In this document: positions 43,639 through 52,062 of the stretch, in pieces
How positions within the stretch are numbered: position 1 is the first letter of the stretch
Layout of the letters: the number at the start of each line of letters is the position of its first letter
Assembly (NCBI RefSeq): GCF_029309905.1
Contig: NZ_JARBJP010000005.1
Location: 1 to 64,000, forward strand
Direction of reading: 5' to 3'
DNA length: 64,000 nt
Origin: Brytella acorum
GTDB taxonomy: Bacteria; Pseudomonadota; Alphaproteobacteria; Acetobacterales; Acetobacteraceae
Program-made: the position numbers and the translations under genes
Notes under the pieces: generated by a model
What the model was told of the DNA's origin: nothing
Database searches by the model: none
Seen by the model: the letters and a program-made list of their open reading frames with translations, nothing else

Positions 43639-45006
43639 TTACAGGCCGCCGAGCGGGGGCGGAACGCGTGCTTCGGCAAGGGCCGCGCTCTGGCGTGCCG
43701 CCAGTTCCGCTTCGTCGAAGTCCGCGATGACTTCCTGGAACAGCCGATGCCAGTTCAGTTTCGCGCCCAGGCGCAGGAACACGCTGCCAAGGCCGATGGC
43801 CGAGCGATCCACCAGCACGAATTCCCGTGACGGTTTGACGCCTCCCGTCCGCTTGATCCCTTCATAGACCTTTTCCAGCAGTTCGCGGCCCTCATTGGGA
43901 TTGTCGCTGAACTGGATCGGCCGTTCGCGATCGTCCATCAACGGGCCGTAGAGGAACGCCGCCCATTCGTTGAGGATACTGGCCGTCTCGCGGGAAATGC
44001 CGGTAATGCCCCACATCTCGTAGGCGTGGAACGCTCTCTCCTCGTCCTTTTCGCTGAGTGCGGTGAAGAGTTCGATGATGCCTTTGACGAGACGTGGCGG
44101 CAGGATACGGATGGCGCCGAAATCGAGCAGGTTCAGGCCGGAGTCGTCACGGACCGTGAAATTGCCCATATGAGGGTCACCGTGAATGACGCCATAGCGA
44201 TAGACGGGTACATACCACGCACGGAACAGGGCGCGTGCGATGGCGTTGCGTTCTTCCTGCGTCGGATTTGCGTCCAGAACTTTTTGCAGGGCGCGTCCGT
44301 TGACCCAGTCCATGGTGAGCAGACGGCTGGTCGTGAGTTCCTCGACCGGGGCCGGGACCGTGACCTCGGGCGTCTGGGCCAGCATCAGCCTGTAGAGGCG
44401 CAGATGGGAGGCTTCGCGCTTGTAATCGAGTTCCTCGCGCAGGCGTTCGGTCAGTTCCTCGATGACGTCTTCCTGCCGGATGGCGGGCGCGACTTTCTGG
44501 AAAATGCCCACGGCGGCACGGAACTGGCGCAGATCGGATTCGACGGCGGCGTGCATGTCCGGATACTGGAGCTTGCAGGCGACGTCCCGTCCATCGGTCG
44601 TCAGGGCTCGGTGGACCTGTCCGAGGCTCGCGGCTGCGACCGCGTCATGACTGAAGGAGCGGAAGCGGCGTTCCCAGCCCGTGCCGAGCTCGGCTGTCAT
44701 GCGACGACGCACGAAGCTCCAGCCCATCGGGGGGGCATTGGCCTGAAGCTGGGCCATTTCCCGGGCATAGTCGTCCGGCAGGGCGCCGGGGATGGTGGAA
44801 AGAAGCTGGGCGACCTTCATCAGCGGTCCCTTCAGACCGCCCAGGGACGCCTTGAGATCATTGGCGTGGATCGCACTGTCGGTTTTGAAACCGAAGCGGT
44901 TTCCCGCCACGCGGGCGGCGATGCTGCCGACGGCGCCCGAGGTGCGGGCCATGCGCTTCAGCTCCCCGAAGAAGCCGCTACGGTCCATGTCCTTGCGGTC
45001 ACTCAT
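43639..45006 (-). CDS. ABC1/AarF/UbiB-family atypical kinase
   Basis: A 455-residue member of the ABC1 atypical kinase family, whose members include UbiB (ubiquinone synthesis) and mitochondrial COQ8. Family motifs: GPLMKVAQLLS (KxGQ region, here with Ala), AAASLGQVHRA, ACKLQYP (ATP lysine), EELDYKREASH, GDPHMGNF and the metal-binding LLDFGAIR. It lacks the C-terminal transmembrane helices of UbiB and contains no ubiquinone gene neighbours, so a specific role is not assigned. Its start overlaps the PepF-like gene stop by four bases (ATGA), indicating one transcript. Confidence 0.9.
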   Translation of the reverse strand: MSDRKDMDRSGFFGELKRMARTSGAVGSIAARVAGNRFGFKTDSAIHANDLKASLGGLKGPLMKVAQLLSTIPGALPDDYAREMAQLQANAPPMGWSFVRRRMTAELGTGWERRFRSFSHDAVAAASLGQVHRALTTDGRDVACKLQYPDMHAAVESDLRQFRAAVGIFQKVAPAIRQEDVIEELTERLREELDYKREASHLRLYRLMLAQTPEVTVPAPVEELTTSRLLTMDWVNGRALQKVLDANPTQEERNAIARALFRAWYVPVYRYGVIHGDPHMGNFTVRDDSGLNLLDFGAIRILPPRLVKGIIELFTALSEKDEERAFHAYEMWGITGISRETASILNEWAAFLYGPLMDDRERPIQFSDNPNEGRELLEKVYEGIKRTGGVKPSREFVLVDRSAIGLGSVFLRLGAKLNWHRLFQEVIADFDEAELAARQSAALAEARVPPPLGGL

Positions 45007-46844
45007 GACGGATTCGGCTCCTCACTGTCGCGGGCGAGATCGTCGATGAAGCCCGAGATCACGTCCAGCCCCTTGCGCCAGAAGGCGGGGTCGCCTGCGT
45101 CAAGTCCGAAGGGGGCCAGAAGTTCCTTGTGCCGTTTTGTTCCACCCGCTTCAAGCATGGCGACATATTTGTCCTGAAAACCGGGGAGGCCGCCCCGGAA
45201 GACGCCATAGAGTGCGTTCACGAGACAGTCGCCAAACGCGTAGGCGTAGACGTAGAAAGGCGAGTGCACGAAGTGCGGAATATAGGACCAGTAGAGGTCG
45301 TAATCGGGTGTGAAGTCGAAGATCGGGCCGAGACTGCGTTCCTGGATTTCGCGCCAGATTTCGCCCAGGCGCTCTTTGGAGATCTCGCCCTTGCGGCGTT
45401 CGTCATGGACGCGGGTTTCAAACTGGTAGAACGCGATCTGACGGACCACCGTGTTCAGCATGTCCTCGACCTTGGCGGCCAGCATCAGGCGGCGGCGCGC
45501 CGGATCGGTCTCGGCGTCGAGCAGGGACTGGAAGGTCAGCATCTCGCCGAAGACCGAAGCGGTTTCGGCCAGCGTCAGCGGCGTGCCCGACTGGAAATAG
45601 CCCTGCCGGGCGGCCAGGATCTGATGCGCGCCATGGCCGAGTTCATGGGCCAGAGTCATCACGTCGCGCACGCGGCCATGGTAGTTCATGAGGATATAGG
45701 GATGCGCGCTCGGGACCGTCGGATGGGCGAAGGCTCCCGATGATTTGCCGGGCACGGCGGCGGCGTCGATCCAGGGATTGGTCATGAACCGATTGACGAG
45801 AGCGCCGAGACGCGGGTCAAACGCGGTATAGGCCGAGCGCACGATGTCCTTGGCCCGCGACCAGGGGATCTGGCGCTCGTCCGCGCCGGGGAGGGGCGCG
45901 TTGCGATCCCAGTGTTCGAGCTTTTCAAGACCCAGCCATTTGGCCTTGAGCGCGTAGTAGCGATGCGCCAGACGGCCGTAATCGGCATCCACGGCGGCGA
46001 CGAGCGCATCGACGACTTCGTCTTCGACCATGTTGGAGCGATTGCGATACGAGCCGGGGCGCGGATAGCCACGCAGCGTATCGCTGATCGCCTTGTCCTT
46101 GGCGAGGACGTTGGTGATCATGGCCAGAACGCGACTATTGGCGCCCAGAACCCGGCTGATTTCTGCTGCCGCCTCCCGCCGCTTCGCGCGGTCGGGGTCG
46201 GACATGCGATTGAAGGCATCGCCGAGCGGTTTCGTCTCGCCATCGAGCGTTACCGTCAGCTCCGCCATGGTTTCGTCGAACAGACGGTTCCAGGCGTTGC
46301 GTCCGGTGACGGATTTCTCCATCAGCACCTGCTCGACGTCATCGGAGAGCTGATAGGGCTGGAACACGCGCAGATCGCGCAGGAACGGCTGCCACGCGCT
46401 CAGGGCCGGATCAGCGGTCAGGGCCGCCATCGCGACATCTTCGATGCGGTTGAGTTCCAGCGTGAAGAACAGGAGATGTGCGCTGATCGCGGTGAGGCGC
46501 TCGTTCATGTCCTGCGCAAAGCGACCGCAGGCCGGGTCACTGGTATGGGCGGAAAAGGAGAGCTGAGCAAAGGAGCCCAGACGGCCCAGCCCTTCATCGA
46601 TGTCCTGATACTGGTCCAGCGTCTCCGCCAGTTCGGCGGCGGTGAGGGCCGCCACACGCGTTTTCCACCGGTCGGCGAAAGTGCTTGCGCGGGCGTCCAG
46701 GGACTGGAGGTCGCGCTCGATGGCGGGGTCCGTGAGCGACGCGTAGAGATCGGACAGATCCCAACGTGGCGGCTCCTGGCTGCCAGCGGTCGAGACGGGA
46801 TCGGACGCCGCGTCACGCGGGGCGGGCATGGGATGAATGATCAT
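45003..46844 (-). CDS. M3-family oligoendopeptidase F-like peptidase
   Basis: A cytoplasmic zinc metallopeptidase that cleaves short oligopeptides. The 613-residue protein carries the zinc motif HELGH at residues 400-404 within MTLAHELGHGAHQIL, the second zinc ligand in LTLAETASVFGEML, and PFYVYAYAFGDCLV near the C-terminus, typical of the clade labelled M3 family oligoendopeptidase. It is the first gene of a pair with the ABC1 kinase and starts 55 bases before the FHS permease stop. Confidence 0.93.
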   Translation of the reverse strand: MIIHPMPAPRDAASDPVSTAGSQEPPRWDLSDLYASLTDPAIERDLQSLDARASTFADRWKTRVAALTAAELAETLDQYQDIDEGLGRLGSFAQLSFSAHTSDPACGRFAQDMNERLTAISAHLLFFTLELNRIEDVAMAALTADPALSAWQPFLRDLRVFQPYQLSDDVEQVLMEKSVTGRNAWNRLFDETMAELTVTLDGETKPLGDAFNRMSDPDRAKRREAAAEISRVLGANSRVLAMITNVLAKDKAISDTLRGYPRPGSYRNRSNMVEDEVVDALVAAVDADYGRLAHRYYALKAKWLGLEKLEHWDRNAPLPGADERQIPWSRAKDIVRSAYTAFDPRLGALVNRFMTNPWIDAAAVPGKSSGAFAHPTVPSAHPYILMNYHGRVRDVMTLAHELGHGAHQILAARQGYFQSGTPLTLAETASVFGEMLTFQSLLDAETDPARRRLMLAAKVEDMLNTVVRQIAFYQFETRVHDERRKGEISKERLGEIWREIQERSLGPIFDFTPDYDLYWSYIPHFVHSPFYVYAYAFGDCLVNALYGVFRGGLPGFQDKYVAMLEAGGTKRHKELLAPFGLDAGDPAFWRKGLDVISGFIDDLARDSEEPNPS

Positions 46845-46899
46845 GACCCGAGATTAGTATGCCCCGCGACGGGAGCAACCCCTGATGCCCGGACGCATC

Positions 46900-48210
46900 T
46901 CACATTTGGGTTGCGTCCGGTTCCAGGCCGATCCGTCCATAGCGGCGGGCATAGGCGAAAATCGCCAGGTAGATGGGTGCGACCAGCACGACGAAAGCCA
47001 GCTGGAAGCCGAGAAGAGGCTTCAGCAGGACATAGAACTGCGGGATGATCGCGCCGCCGCTATAGGCCATCACCAGCCAGGCGGAGGCCAGCGGCGTCGC
47101 GGCGCCTGCGCCACGGATGGCGACCGGGAAGATGGTGGGCATGATCATGGCGTTGGACAGGCCCATCAGCGCCACGAACAGCACCGAAACATAGCCATGT
47201 GTCAGGAAGGCCAGCATGGCGAAGACGATGCCGAGTCCGCAGGAAATTTCCAGCAGACGCTCCTGCGGCAGAACGCGCGGAACCAGCAGGAAACCCGCGA
47301 TATAGCCCACCAGCATCGCCGCGAGGGTCAGGGTCGTGAAGAATTTCGTCTGGTCGATCGGAATGCCGAAACCTTGCGCGTAAGTGCCGATGGCGTCGCC
47401 CGCCATGACCTCCACGCCGACATAGATGAACATCGCCAGCACGCCGAAGACGAGATGCGGACGAAACAGCCGGGACGTCGCCTCTCCGGAAAGCGCGGGC
47501 ATCGGAGGCGCTTCGAGCTGGGGAAGGGCGGAATGCCAGACGATGACGGCCAGAAGGACGAGGAGCGCGGCCATGCCGAGATAAGGCAGGTAGATGGCAT
47601 GGACGAGGCCCGCGAGAAGTGCCTCGCGCACGGCCGGATCGGTCGCATCCTGCGCGCGCTGCGCGACGGCGCCGATGTCGTGCATGACCAGGGTGCCGAG
47701 CACGATCGGCGCCAGCATGCCTGCGAATTTGTTGCTGATCCCCATGATTGCGATGCGTGTGGCCGCATGGGTCGGCGGGCCGAGCAGGCTGACGAGGGGG
47801 TTGATGACGACCTGCATGAGCGCCAGCCCGGCGCCGAGCACAAGCAGGCCGGTCAGTGCGCCGCCGTAAATCCGCATGTTCACGAACTGACCGAAGATGG
47901 CGACGCCGATGGCCGAGACCACGATAGAGGCGGCGAGTCCTTTTTTGAGGCCCAGCCTGCTCGCGATCTTCGATGCCGGGATCGAGAAGATCAGATAGGA
48001 GATGTAGAAAACCATCGGTACGAAGAACGCGTTGAAATCGTTCAGGCTGAACGCGACGCGCACGAAGGTGATGAGCGGCCCGTTGAGCCAGGTGACGAAC
48101 CCCATGGCGAAGAAAATCAGGGCCGCGATGATCAGCGGTCGCCATCCATGAGCGCCGACCAGGCCGTTTCGGGGGGCGTTCGTTCCGACAGGACGTGAAA
48201 TCGTGTCCAT
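46900..48210 (-). CDS. FHS-family MFS sugar permease, probable GlcNAc transporter (NagP-like)
   Basis: Inner-membrane proton symporter of the fucose/hexose family, 436 residues with about 12 hydrophobic helices. FFAMGFVTWLNGPLITF near the start and GISNKFAGMLAPIVLG in the middle match FucP/NagP-type porters, and ISYLIFSIPASKI is typical of the family. ATG 48210 is chosen; the frame extends to 48363 without similarity or ribosome site. It diverges from a ROK regulator gene that precedes a GH20 hexosaminidase, so GlcNAc import is the best guess. Fucose, glucose or galactose remain possible. Confidence 0.82.
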   Translation of the reverse strand: MDTISRPVGTNAPRNGLVGAHGWRPLIIAALIFFAMGFVTWLNGPLITFVRVAFSLNDFNAFFVPMVFYISYLIFSIPASKIASRLGLKKGLAASIVVSAIGVAIFGQFVNMRIYGGALTGLLVLGAGLALMQVVINPLVSLLGPPTHAATRIAIMGISNKFAGMLAPIVLGTLVMHDIGAVAQRAQDATDPAVREALLAGLVHAIYLPYLGMAALLVLLAVIVWHSALPQLEAPPMPALSGEATSRLFRPHLVFGVLAMFIYVGVEVMAGDAIGTYAQGFGIPIDQTKFFTTLTLAAMLVGYIAGFLLVPRVLPQERLLEISCGLGIVFAMLAFLTHGYVSVLFVALMGLSNAMIMPTIFPVAIRGAGAATPLASAWLVMAYSGGAIIPQFYVLLKPLLGFQLAFVVLVAPIYLAIFAYARRYGRIGLEPDATQM

Positions 48211-48450
48211 CGTCGAGGTCTCTTTCACGAAAGATCCGCTCGCCGCACGGCGCGGCGCGTCGGGGAAACCTGGAAAAAAAGAACAGGCCATTGCCGCGCG
48301 ACGGGCGCAGGTGAGAGGATGCCCGGGCGGCGCATGTCGATTCGATAGGGAATCATCTATCATTTCGATACTTCATCCTCTAGGCTTTCTTTCCGACAAG
48401 TTGTTTCATGAATTGAAATAAGAGGCGCGCGGCGTCGGAGGAGTGGTGAC
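48211..48450. promoter_or_regulatory. Divergent control region of the FHS permease and ROK regulator
   Basis: Two hundred and forty bases. The right half (48340-48420) is AT-rich and contains GATAG-N8-CTATC (about 48340-48358), ACAAGTTGT (48396-48404) and TTTCA-N5-TGAAA (48404-48418), each a candidate half-site pair for the neighbouring regulator. No consensus promoter hexamers are convincing. Confidence 0.35.
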
Positions 48451-49590
48451 GTGTTCTCGGCGGGTCATCATCGCATTCTCAGCACGATCGGACGGCTTGG
48501 TCCGATGAGCCGGACGGATCTTTCGCGCGTGCTGGCGTTGAGCAAAGCGAGCATTTCCATGCTTGTGCGCGATCTGCTGACGCAAGGGGTTCTGCGCGAG
48601 CAGGCGCTGGTTTTCGGTCAGGGTCGGCCTTCCGTGACGTTGGGTCTGCGCAGCGACGCGGCGAGCTTCATCGGCATTTCCCTCCATGCCGACCCGGTCA
48701 CGATCGTTCTGACCGATCCCTACGGCGAAGTTCTGGCGCGGCACCTCCAGCCCCGGATCAGCGAGCCGGAAGCATGCTTCCGCAGCCTGGCCGCGGTCGT
48801 CGAGGCCGTCACGCGGGAGATCGGCGAGGGGGGCGGACCCGTCGCCGGGATCGGGATCGCGCAGCCGGGTTTCGTGTCGCGCGATCGTCGGGTGTGTCTT
48901 GCATCCGCGGCGCTCGGCTGGGTGGACGTCGATGTCGCGGGCCGCATGGGCAGCCTCACCGGGCTGCCGGTCTTTGTCGAAAATGACACGAATGCGCTGA
49001 TTCTGGGCGAGCAGCTTTTCGGCGGCTTCGGTGATCGTCCCGATTTCAGCCTCGTGTTTCTGGGCGACGGGATCGGGAGCGCGCATATCATCGGTGGCCG
49101 ACTGCACCGGGGCGCTCATGGCGGCGCGGGCGAGATGGCCCATTCGCCCATCGCGATCGACAGCCACGCAGCGCTTCCCTGTCGATGCGGCAACAAGGGC
49201 TGCCTTGAAACCGTGGCTTCTCTGCGCGCCATTCGCGGCGCGGCGCGGCAGGCCGGGCTCGAGGACGATCTCGCGCTTCTTTCGGCGCGCGCGGCGGATG
49301 GTCATCCGGATGCGCTGGCCATTCTGCATCGTGCCGGCGCGGCGCTCGGCGTCGCGCTCGCCCAGCTCGTGCAGATGATCGACCCTGCCCAGCTGGTCGT
49401 GATGATCGAGCCCGATCTGGAGCAGAGCGTGTTTACGCGCGTGATGCGGCAGGAAATGGAGACGCATGTTCTGCGGCGCTCCGGCGTGCAGATGGAACTT
49501 GTGCTGCGCGCGCCCGAACCCGACAGCTTCGCCAAGGGGGCCGCCGGTCTCGCGGCCAAGCATTATCTGTTCGGCGAAGACTGGGCATGA
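48451..49590 (+). CDS. ROK-family transcriptional regulator (NagC/XylR type)
   Basis: The 379-residue protein has an N-terminal winged helix-turn-helix (about 5-60; MSRTDLSRVLALSKASISMLVRDL split at its turn) and a ROK sugar-binding domain with FVENDTNALILGE, GAGEMAHSP and the zinc cysteines CRCGNKGC. Such proteins repress sugar genes and release DNA on binding GlcNAc-6-P, glucose or xylose; ligand here is unknown. GTG 48451 has GGAGGAG about 10 bases upstream. It diverges from the permease gene and precedes the GH20 gene, so it is the obvious regulator of at least this lobe of the locus. Confidence 0.88.
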   Translation: MFSAGHHRILSTIGRLGPMSRTDLSRVLALSKASISMLVRDLLTQGVLREQALVFGQGRPSVTLGLRSDAASFIGISLHADPVTIVLTDPYGEVLARHLQPRISEPEACFRSLAAVVEAVTREIGEGGGPVAGIGIAQPGFVSRDRRVCLASAALGWVDVDVAGRMGSLTGLPVFVENDTNALILGEQLFGGFGDRPDFSLVFLGDGIGSAHIIGGRLHRGAHGGAGEMAHSPIAIDSHAALPCRCGNKGCLETVASLRAIRGAARQAGLEDDLALLSARAADGHPDALAILHRAGAALGVALAQLVQMIDPAQLVVMIEPDLEQSVFTRVMRQEMETHVLRRSGVQMELVLRAPEPDSFAKGAAGLAAKHYLFGEDWA

Positions 49591-49648
49591 CACCCGGCGT
49601 CACAACTGCGGGCATCGCTCCCACGGCATGGCATTGGAAAGAAGAGGA

Positions 49649-51829
49649 ATGGACGTCAGCATGATATGTATTCGACACGCCCGCCGGGCGCTGATGGGCG
49701 CAGCCTGTACGATCGCCCTTCTCGCTTCAGGCGTAGCGCTGGCAACACCCACAATGATGCCCCTGCCGCGCGTGGCCAGCTTCGATGGCGGCATGTTGCC
49801 GCTGGGGGGCGGAGTGCGCGTGAGCTGGGATCAGGGACGTCCCACGCCGCTTCTTGAGCGCGCGGCCTCGCGCTTCGCCACGCGCCTCTCCATGCTGTCG
49901 GCGCCCCGCGCGGGTGTGGCGCCTGTTCTGGTGCATATCAGCGTCGAGGAGGACCCTGCCTATCTTTCGGTGCGGGAAAAGGAACATTACACCCTCCAGG
50001 TTGACGCCAACGGCGTCGTGCTGAAGGCGGACGGTCCGGCTGGCGTGCTGCACGGGCTGGCGACGGTCCTGCAACTCGTGGAGAAAACGCCGCAGGGCGA
50101 CGCGCTGGCGACGGGTTCCATCGATGACACGCCGCGTTTTTCGTGGCGCGGAATCATGCTGGACGTTTCACGGCACTTCCTGTCCGTCGAGACGGTCGAA
50201 CGCCAGATCGACGCCATGGAACTGACCAAGCTCAACGTCCTGCACTGGCATCTGAGTGACGGCACCGGTTTTCGCGTGGAAAGTCGCCTCTATCCGAAAT
50301 TGCAGGCGGTGGGCGGCCATCACCAGTATTATACCCAGGCGCAGATCCGGGCGATCGTTCGTTATGCGTCGGACCGTGGCGTACGGATCGTGCCGGAATT
50401 CGATGTGCCGGGTCATACGCTTTCGCTGCTTCAGGCCTATCCCTCCCTTGCGGCGCAGCAGCCCGTGCCTCTGACGCAGGCATGGCTCAAGACATGTCAG
50501 ACCAAATTCGGCGATGGCGGTTCCACGACGAGTTGCGGCAAGGGAGTCAATCTCAACAATTCCGCGATGGACCCGACGCGCCCCGACGTCGTGCATTTCG
50601 TCGCCGGTCTTTTCGGGGAAATGGGCGGCCTGTTCCCGGATCGTTATTTCCATTCGGGCGGCGATGAAGTGGTTTCGAAGCAGTGGACGACCAATCCGCA
50701 AATCGCTGCCTACATGAAGGCGCATGGATATGCGGACGCACCGGCCATGCAGGCGGCGTTCACCGCCGCCATCCAGAAGGTTCTCGCCAGCAAGGGCAAG
50801 ATCATGATGGGCTGGGATGAGGTGAGCGAAGCGCCGATCCCGGCGGATGTCGTCGTCGAAGCGTGGCGCGGATCGAAATGGATTGCCTCGGCGACGAAGG
50901 CCGGTCATCCGGTCGTGGTGTCGTCGGGATATTATCTCGATCTCCTGCGGCCCTCGCGCGAGCATTATGCCGTCGATCCGACGGATGTTCAGGGAGAGGG
51001 ATCTCACGGCGACGCGGGTGGCAAGGATGATCCGTTCGCGGCCGACCCGACATTGCCGCCGCTGACGCCCGAGCAGGAGAAGCTGGTGCTGGGCGGCGAG
51101 GCGCCGCTGTGGTCCGAGGTCGTGACGGACGAGATGACCGATGCGCGCCTCTGGCCGCGTTCGGCCGCGATCGCGGAGCGCTACTGGTCGTCCCGGGATG
51201 TGCGCGACATTGATGACATGGAGCGTCGCCTGCCGGGCGTTTACGCCGAGCTTGAGGCGCTGGGACTTGAGGCCTCGCAAAACCGTGCGCGCATGATCGC
51301 GCGTCTGACACCTGCGAACATCACGCCGTTGACGGTCTTCACCGATGTGACCGTGCCGGTGATGAATTACGCCCTGAACAAGCTCAACGGGCCGAATTCG
51401 GACAAGATGCTCAGCGCGCCGGTGGCGATCGCCGAACCGGACAGCTTTATCGGAATCCGGTTCAATGCCCTGGCTGCACGCTACGGCGCGGGGGATCATG
51501 CTTCCGAGGCCGATCTGCGCTCCATGCTGACGATGTGGCAGGCCAATGACGCGGCTTACGCCACGATTGCGACGACGCCGGACCTGCAACTGGCGCGGCC
51601 GGTTTCTCAGCGGCTCGCCGCCCTGGCGACCACGGGGCTGGAAGCTCTCGAAGCGGGTCGTCATTCCAGAGCGTGGCGTGAGAAGGCGCAAGCCCAGCTG
51701 GCCGAGCAGGATGCCGCCTTTGCATCCTGCGCGACCCATGCCTCGTCGCTCAAAGAGCCGTTGCCGCCGAGCGGCCTGCTGATCTCGATCGTGCCGGGTC
51801 TTCACGCGCTGGTGAATACCGCGCGCTGA
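49649..51829 (+). CDS. GH20 beta-N-acetylhexosaminidase, exported
   Basis: Exo-enzyme removing terminal GlcNAc by substrate-assisted catalysis. Signal peptide ALMGAACTIALLASGVALA, then the GH20b domain and the barrel beginning FSWRGIMLDVSRHFLS; NVLHWHLSDGTGFRVES; the catalytic Asp339-Glu340 pair in FHSGGDEVVSKQW; MMGWDEVSEAPIP; and EAPLWSEVV. Length 726 residues from ATG 49649. ATG 49661 lies four codons later and is equally plausible; the frame extends upstream into the regulator gene. It would trim GlcNAc antennae of complex N-glycans or split chitobiose. Confidence 0.93.
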   Translation: MDVSMICIRHARRALMGAACTIALLASGVALATPTMMPLPRVASFDGGMLPLGGGVRVSWDQGRPTPLLERAASRFATRLSMLSAPRAGVAPVLVHISVEEDPAYLSVREKEHYTLQVDANGVVLKADGPAGVLHGLATVLQLVEKTPQGDALATGSIDDTPRFSWRGIMLDVSRHFLSVETVERQIDAMELTKLNVLHWHLSDGTGFRVESRLYPKLQAVGGHHQYYTQAQIRAIVRYASDRGVRIVPEFDVPGHTLSLLQAYPSLAAQQPVPLTQAWLKTCQTKFGDGGSTTSCGKGVNLNNSAMDPTRPDVVHFVAGLFGEMGGLFPDRYFHSGGDEVVSKQWTTNPQIAAYMKAHGYADAPAMQAAFTAAIQKVLASKGKIMMGWDEVSEAPIPADVVVEAWRGSKWIASATKAGHPVVVSSGYYLDLLRPSREHYAVDPTDVQGEGSHGDAGGKDDPFAADPTLPPLTPEQEKLVLGGEAPLWSEVVTDEMTDARLWPRSAAIAERYWSSRDVRDIDDMERRLPGVYAELEALGLEASQNRARMIARLTPANITPLTVFTDVTVPVMNYALNKLNGPNSDKMLSAPVAIAEPDSFIGIRFNALAARYGAGDHASEADLRSMLTMWQANDAAYATIATTPDLQLARPVSQRLAALATTGLEALEAGRHSRAWREKAQAQLAEQDAAFASCATHASSLKEPLPPSGLLISIVPGLHALVNTAR

Positions 51830-51901
51830 GACCGACGACGGGCACGGCGGCTGTGGCCGGAATATGTGGGATTTGAAGCCCTATCGTTATTTTGATCGTT
51901 G

Positions 51902-51961
51902 TCCGGTCGGGCATTTTTATCCGACCGGATAAGCCCATCCGGCCGCCTGCCGTCCGGATGG
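51902..51961. repeat. Two adjacent perfect inverted repeats after the GH20 gene
   Basis: TCCGGTCGG (51902-51910) pairs with CCGACCGGA (51921-51929) around GCATTTTTAT; CCATCCGG (51935-51942) pairs with CCGGATGG (51954-51961) around an 11-base loop. They follow the hexosaminidase stop by about 75 bases. They could terminate its transcript; T residues sit in the first loop, not after the stem, so this is not a textbook terminator. Confidence 0.6.
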
Positions 51962-52008
51962 TGTTCCGGGTGTTCCGTTCGCCGGTTTACAGCCGATCAA
52001 ACGCGCGC

Positions 52009-52050
52009 TTTGCTGACATGGAGAGAGTTTGAAATCTCACGTCAGCAAGG
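52009..52050 (+). promoter_or_regulatory. Long stem-loop in the leader of the zinc dehydrogenase gene
   Basis: TTGCTGAC (52010-52017) pairs with GTCAGCAA (52041-52048), extendable by one or two pairs including a wobble; inside, GAGA and TCTC can pair again. The stem ends against the AAGGAACGGAG ribosome site at about 52051-52061. It may be an operator for a dimeric regulator or an RNA hairpin affecting translation. Confidence 0.4.
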
Positions 52051-52062
52051 AAGGAACGGAGC

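Noticed and set aside
46885-48198. Open frame of 437 codons antisense to the FHS permease
   Set aside because: Low-complexity charged product; the permease frame has clear family motifs.
25774-48399. Shared nonamer TTCCGACAA at 25774-25782 and 48391-48399 as proof of one regulon
   Set aside because: Sharing one 9-mer between regions of about 390 and 240 bases is not unlikely by chance; kept only as a weak hint.
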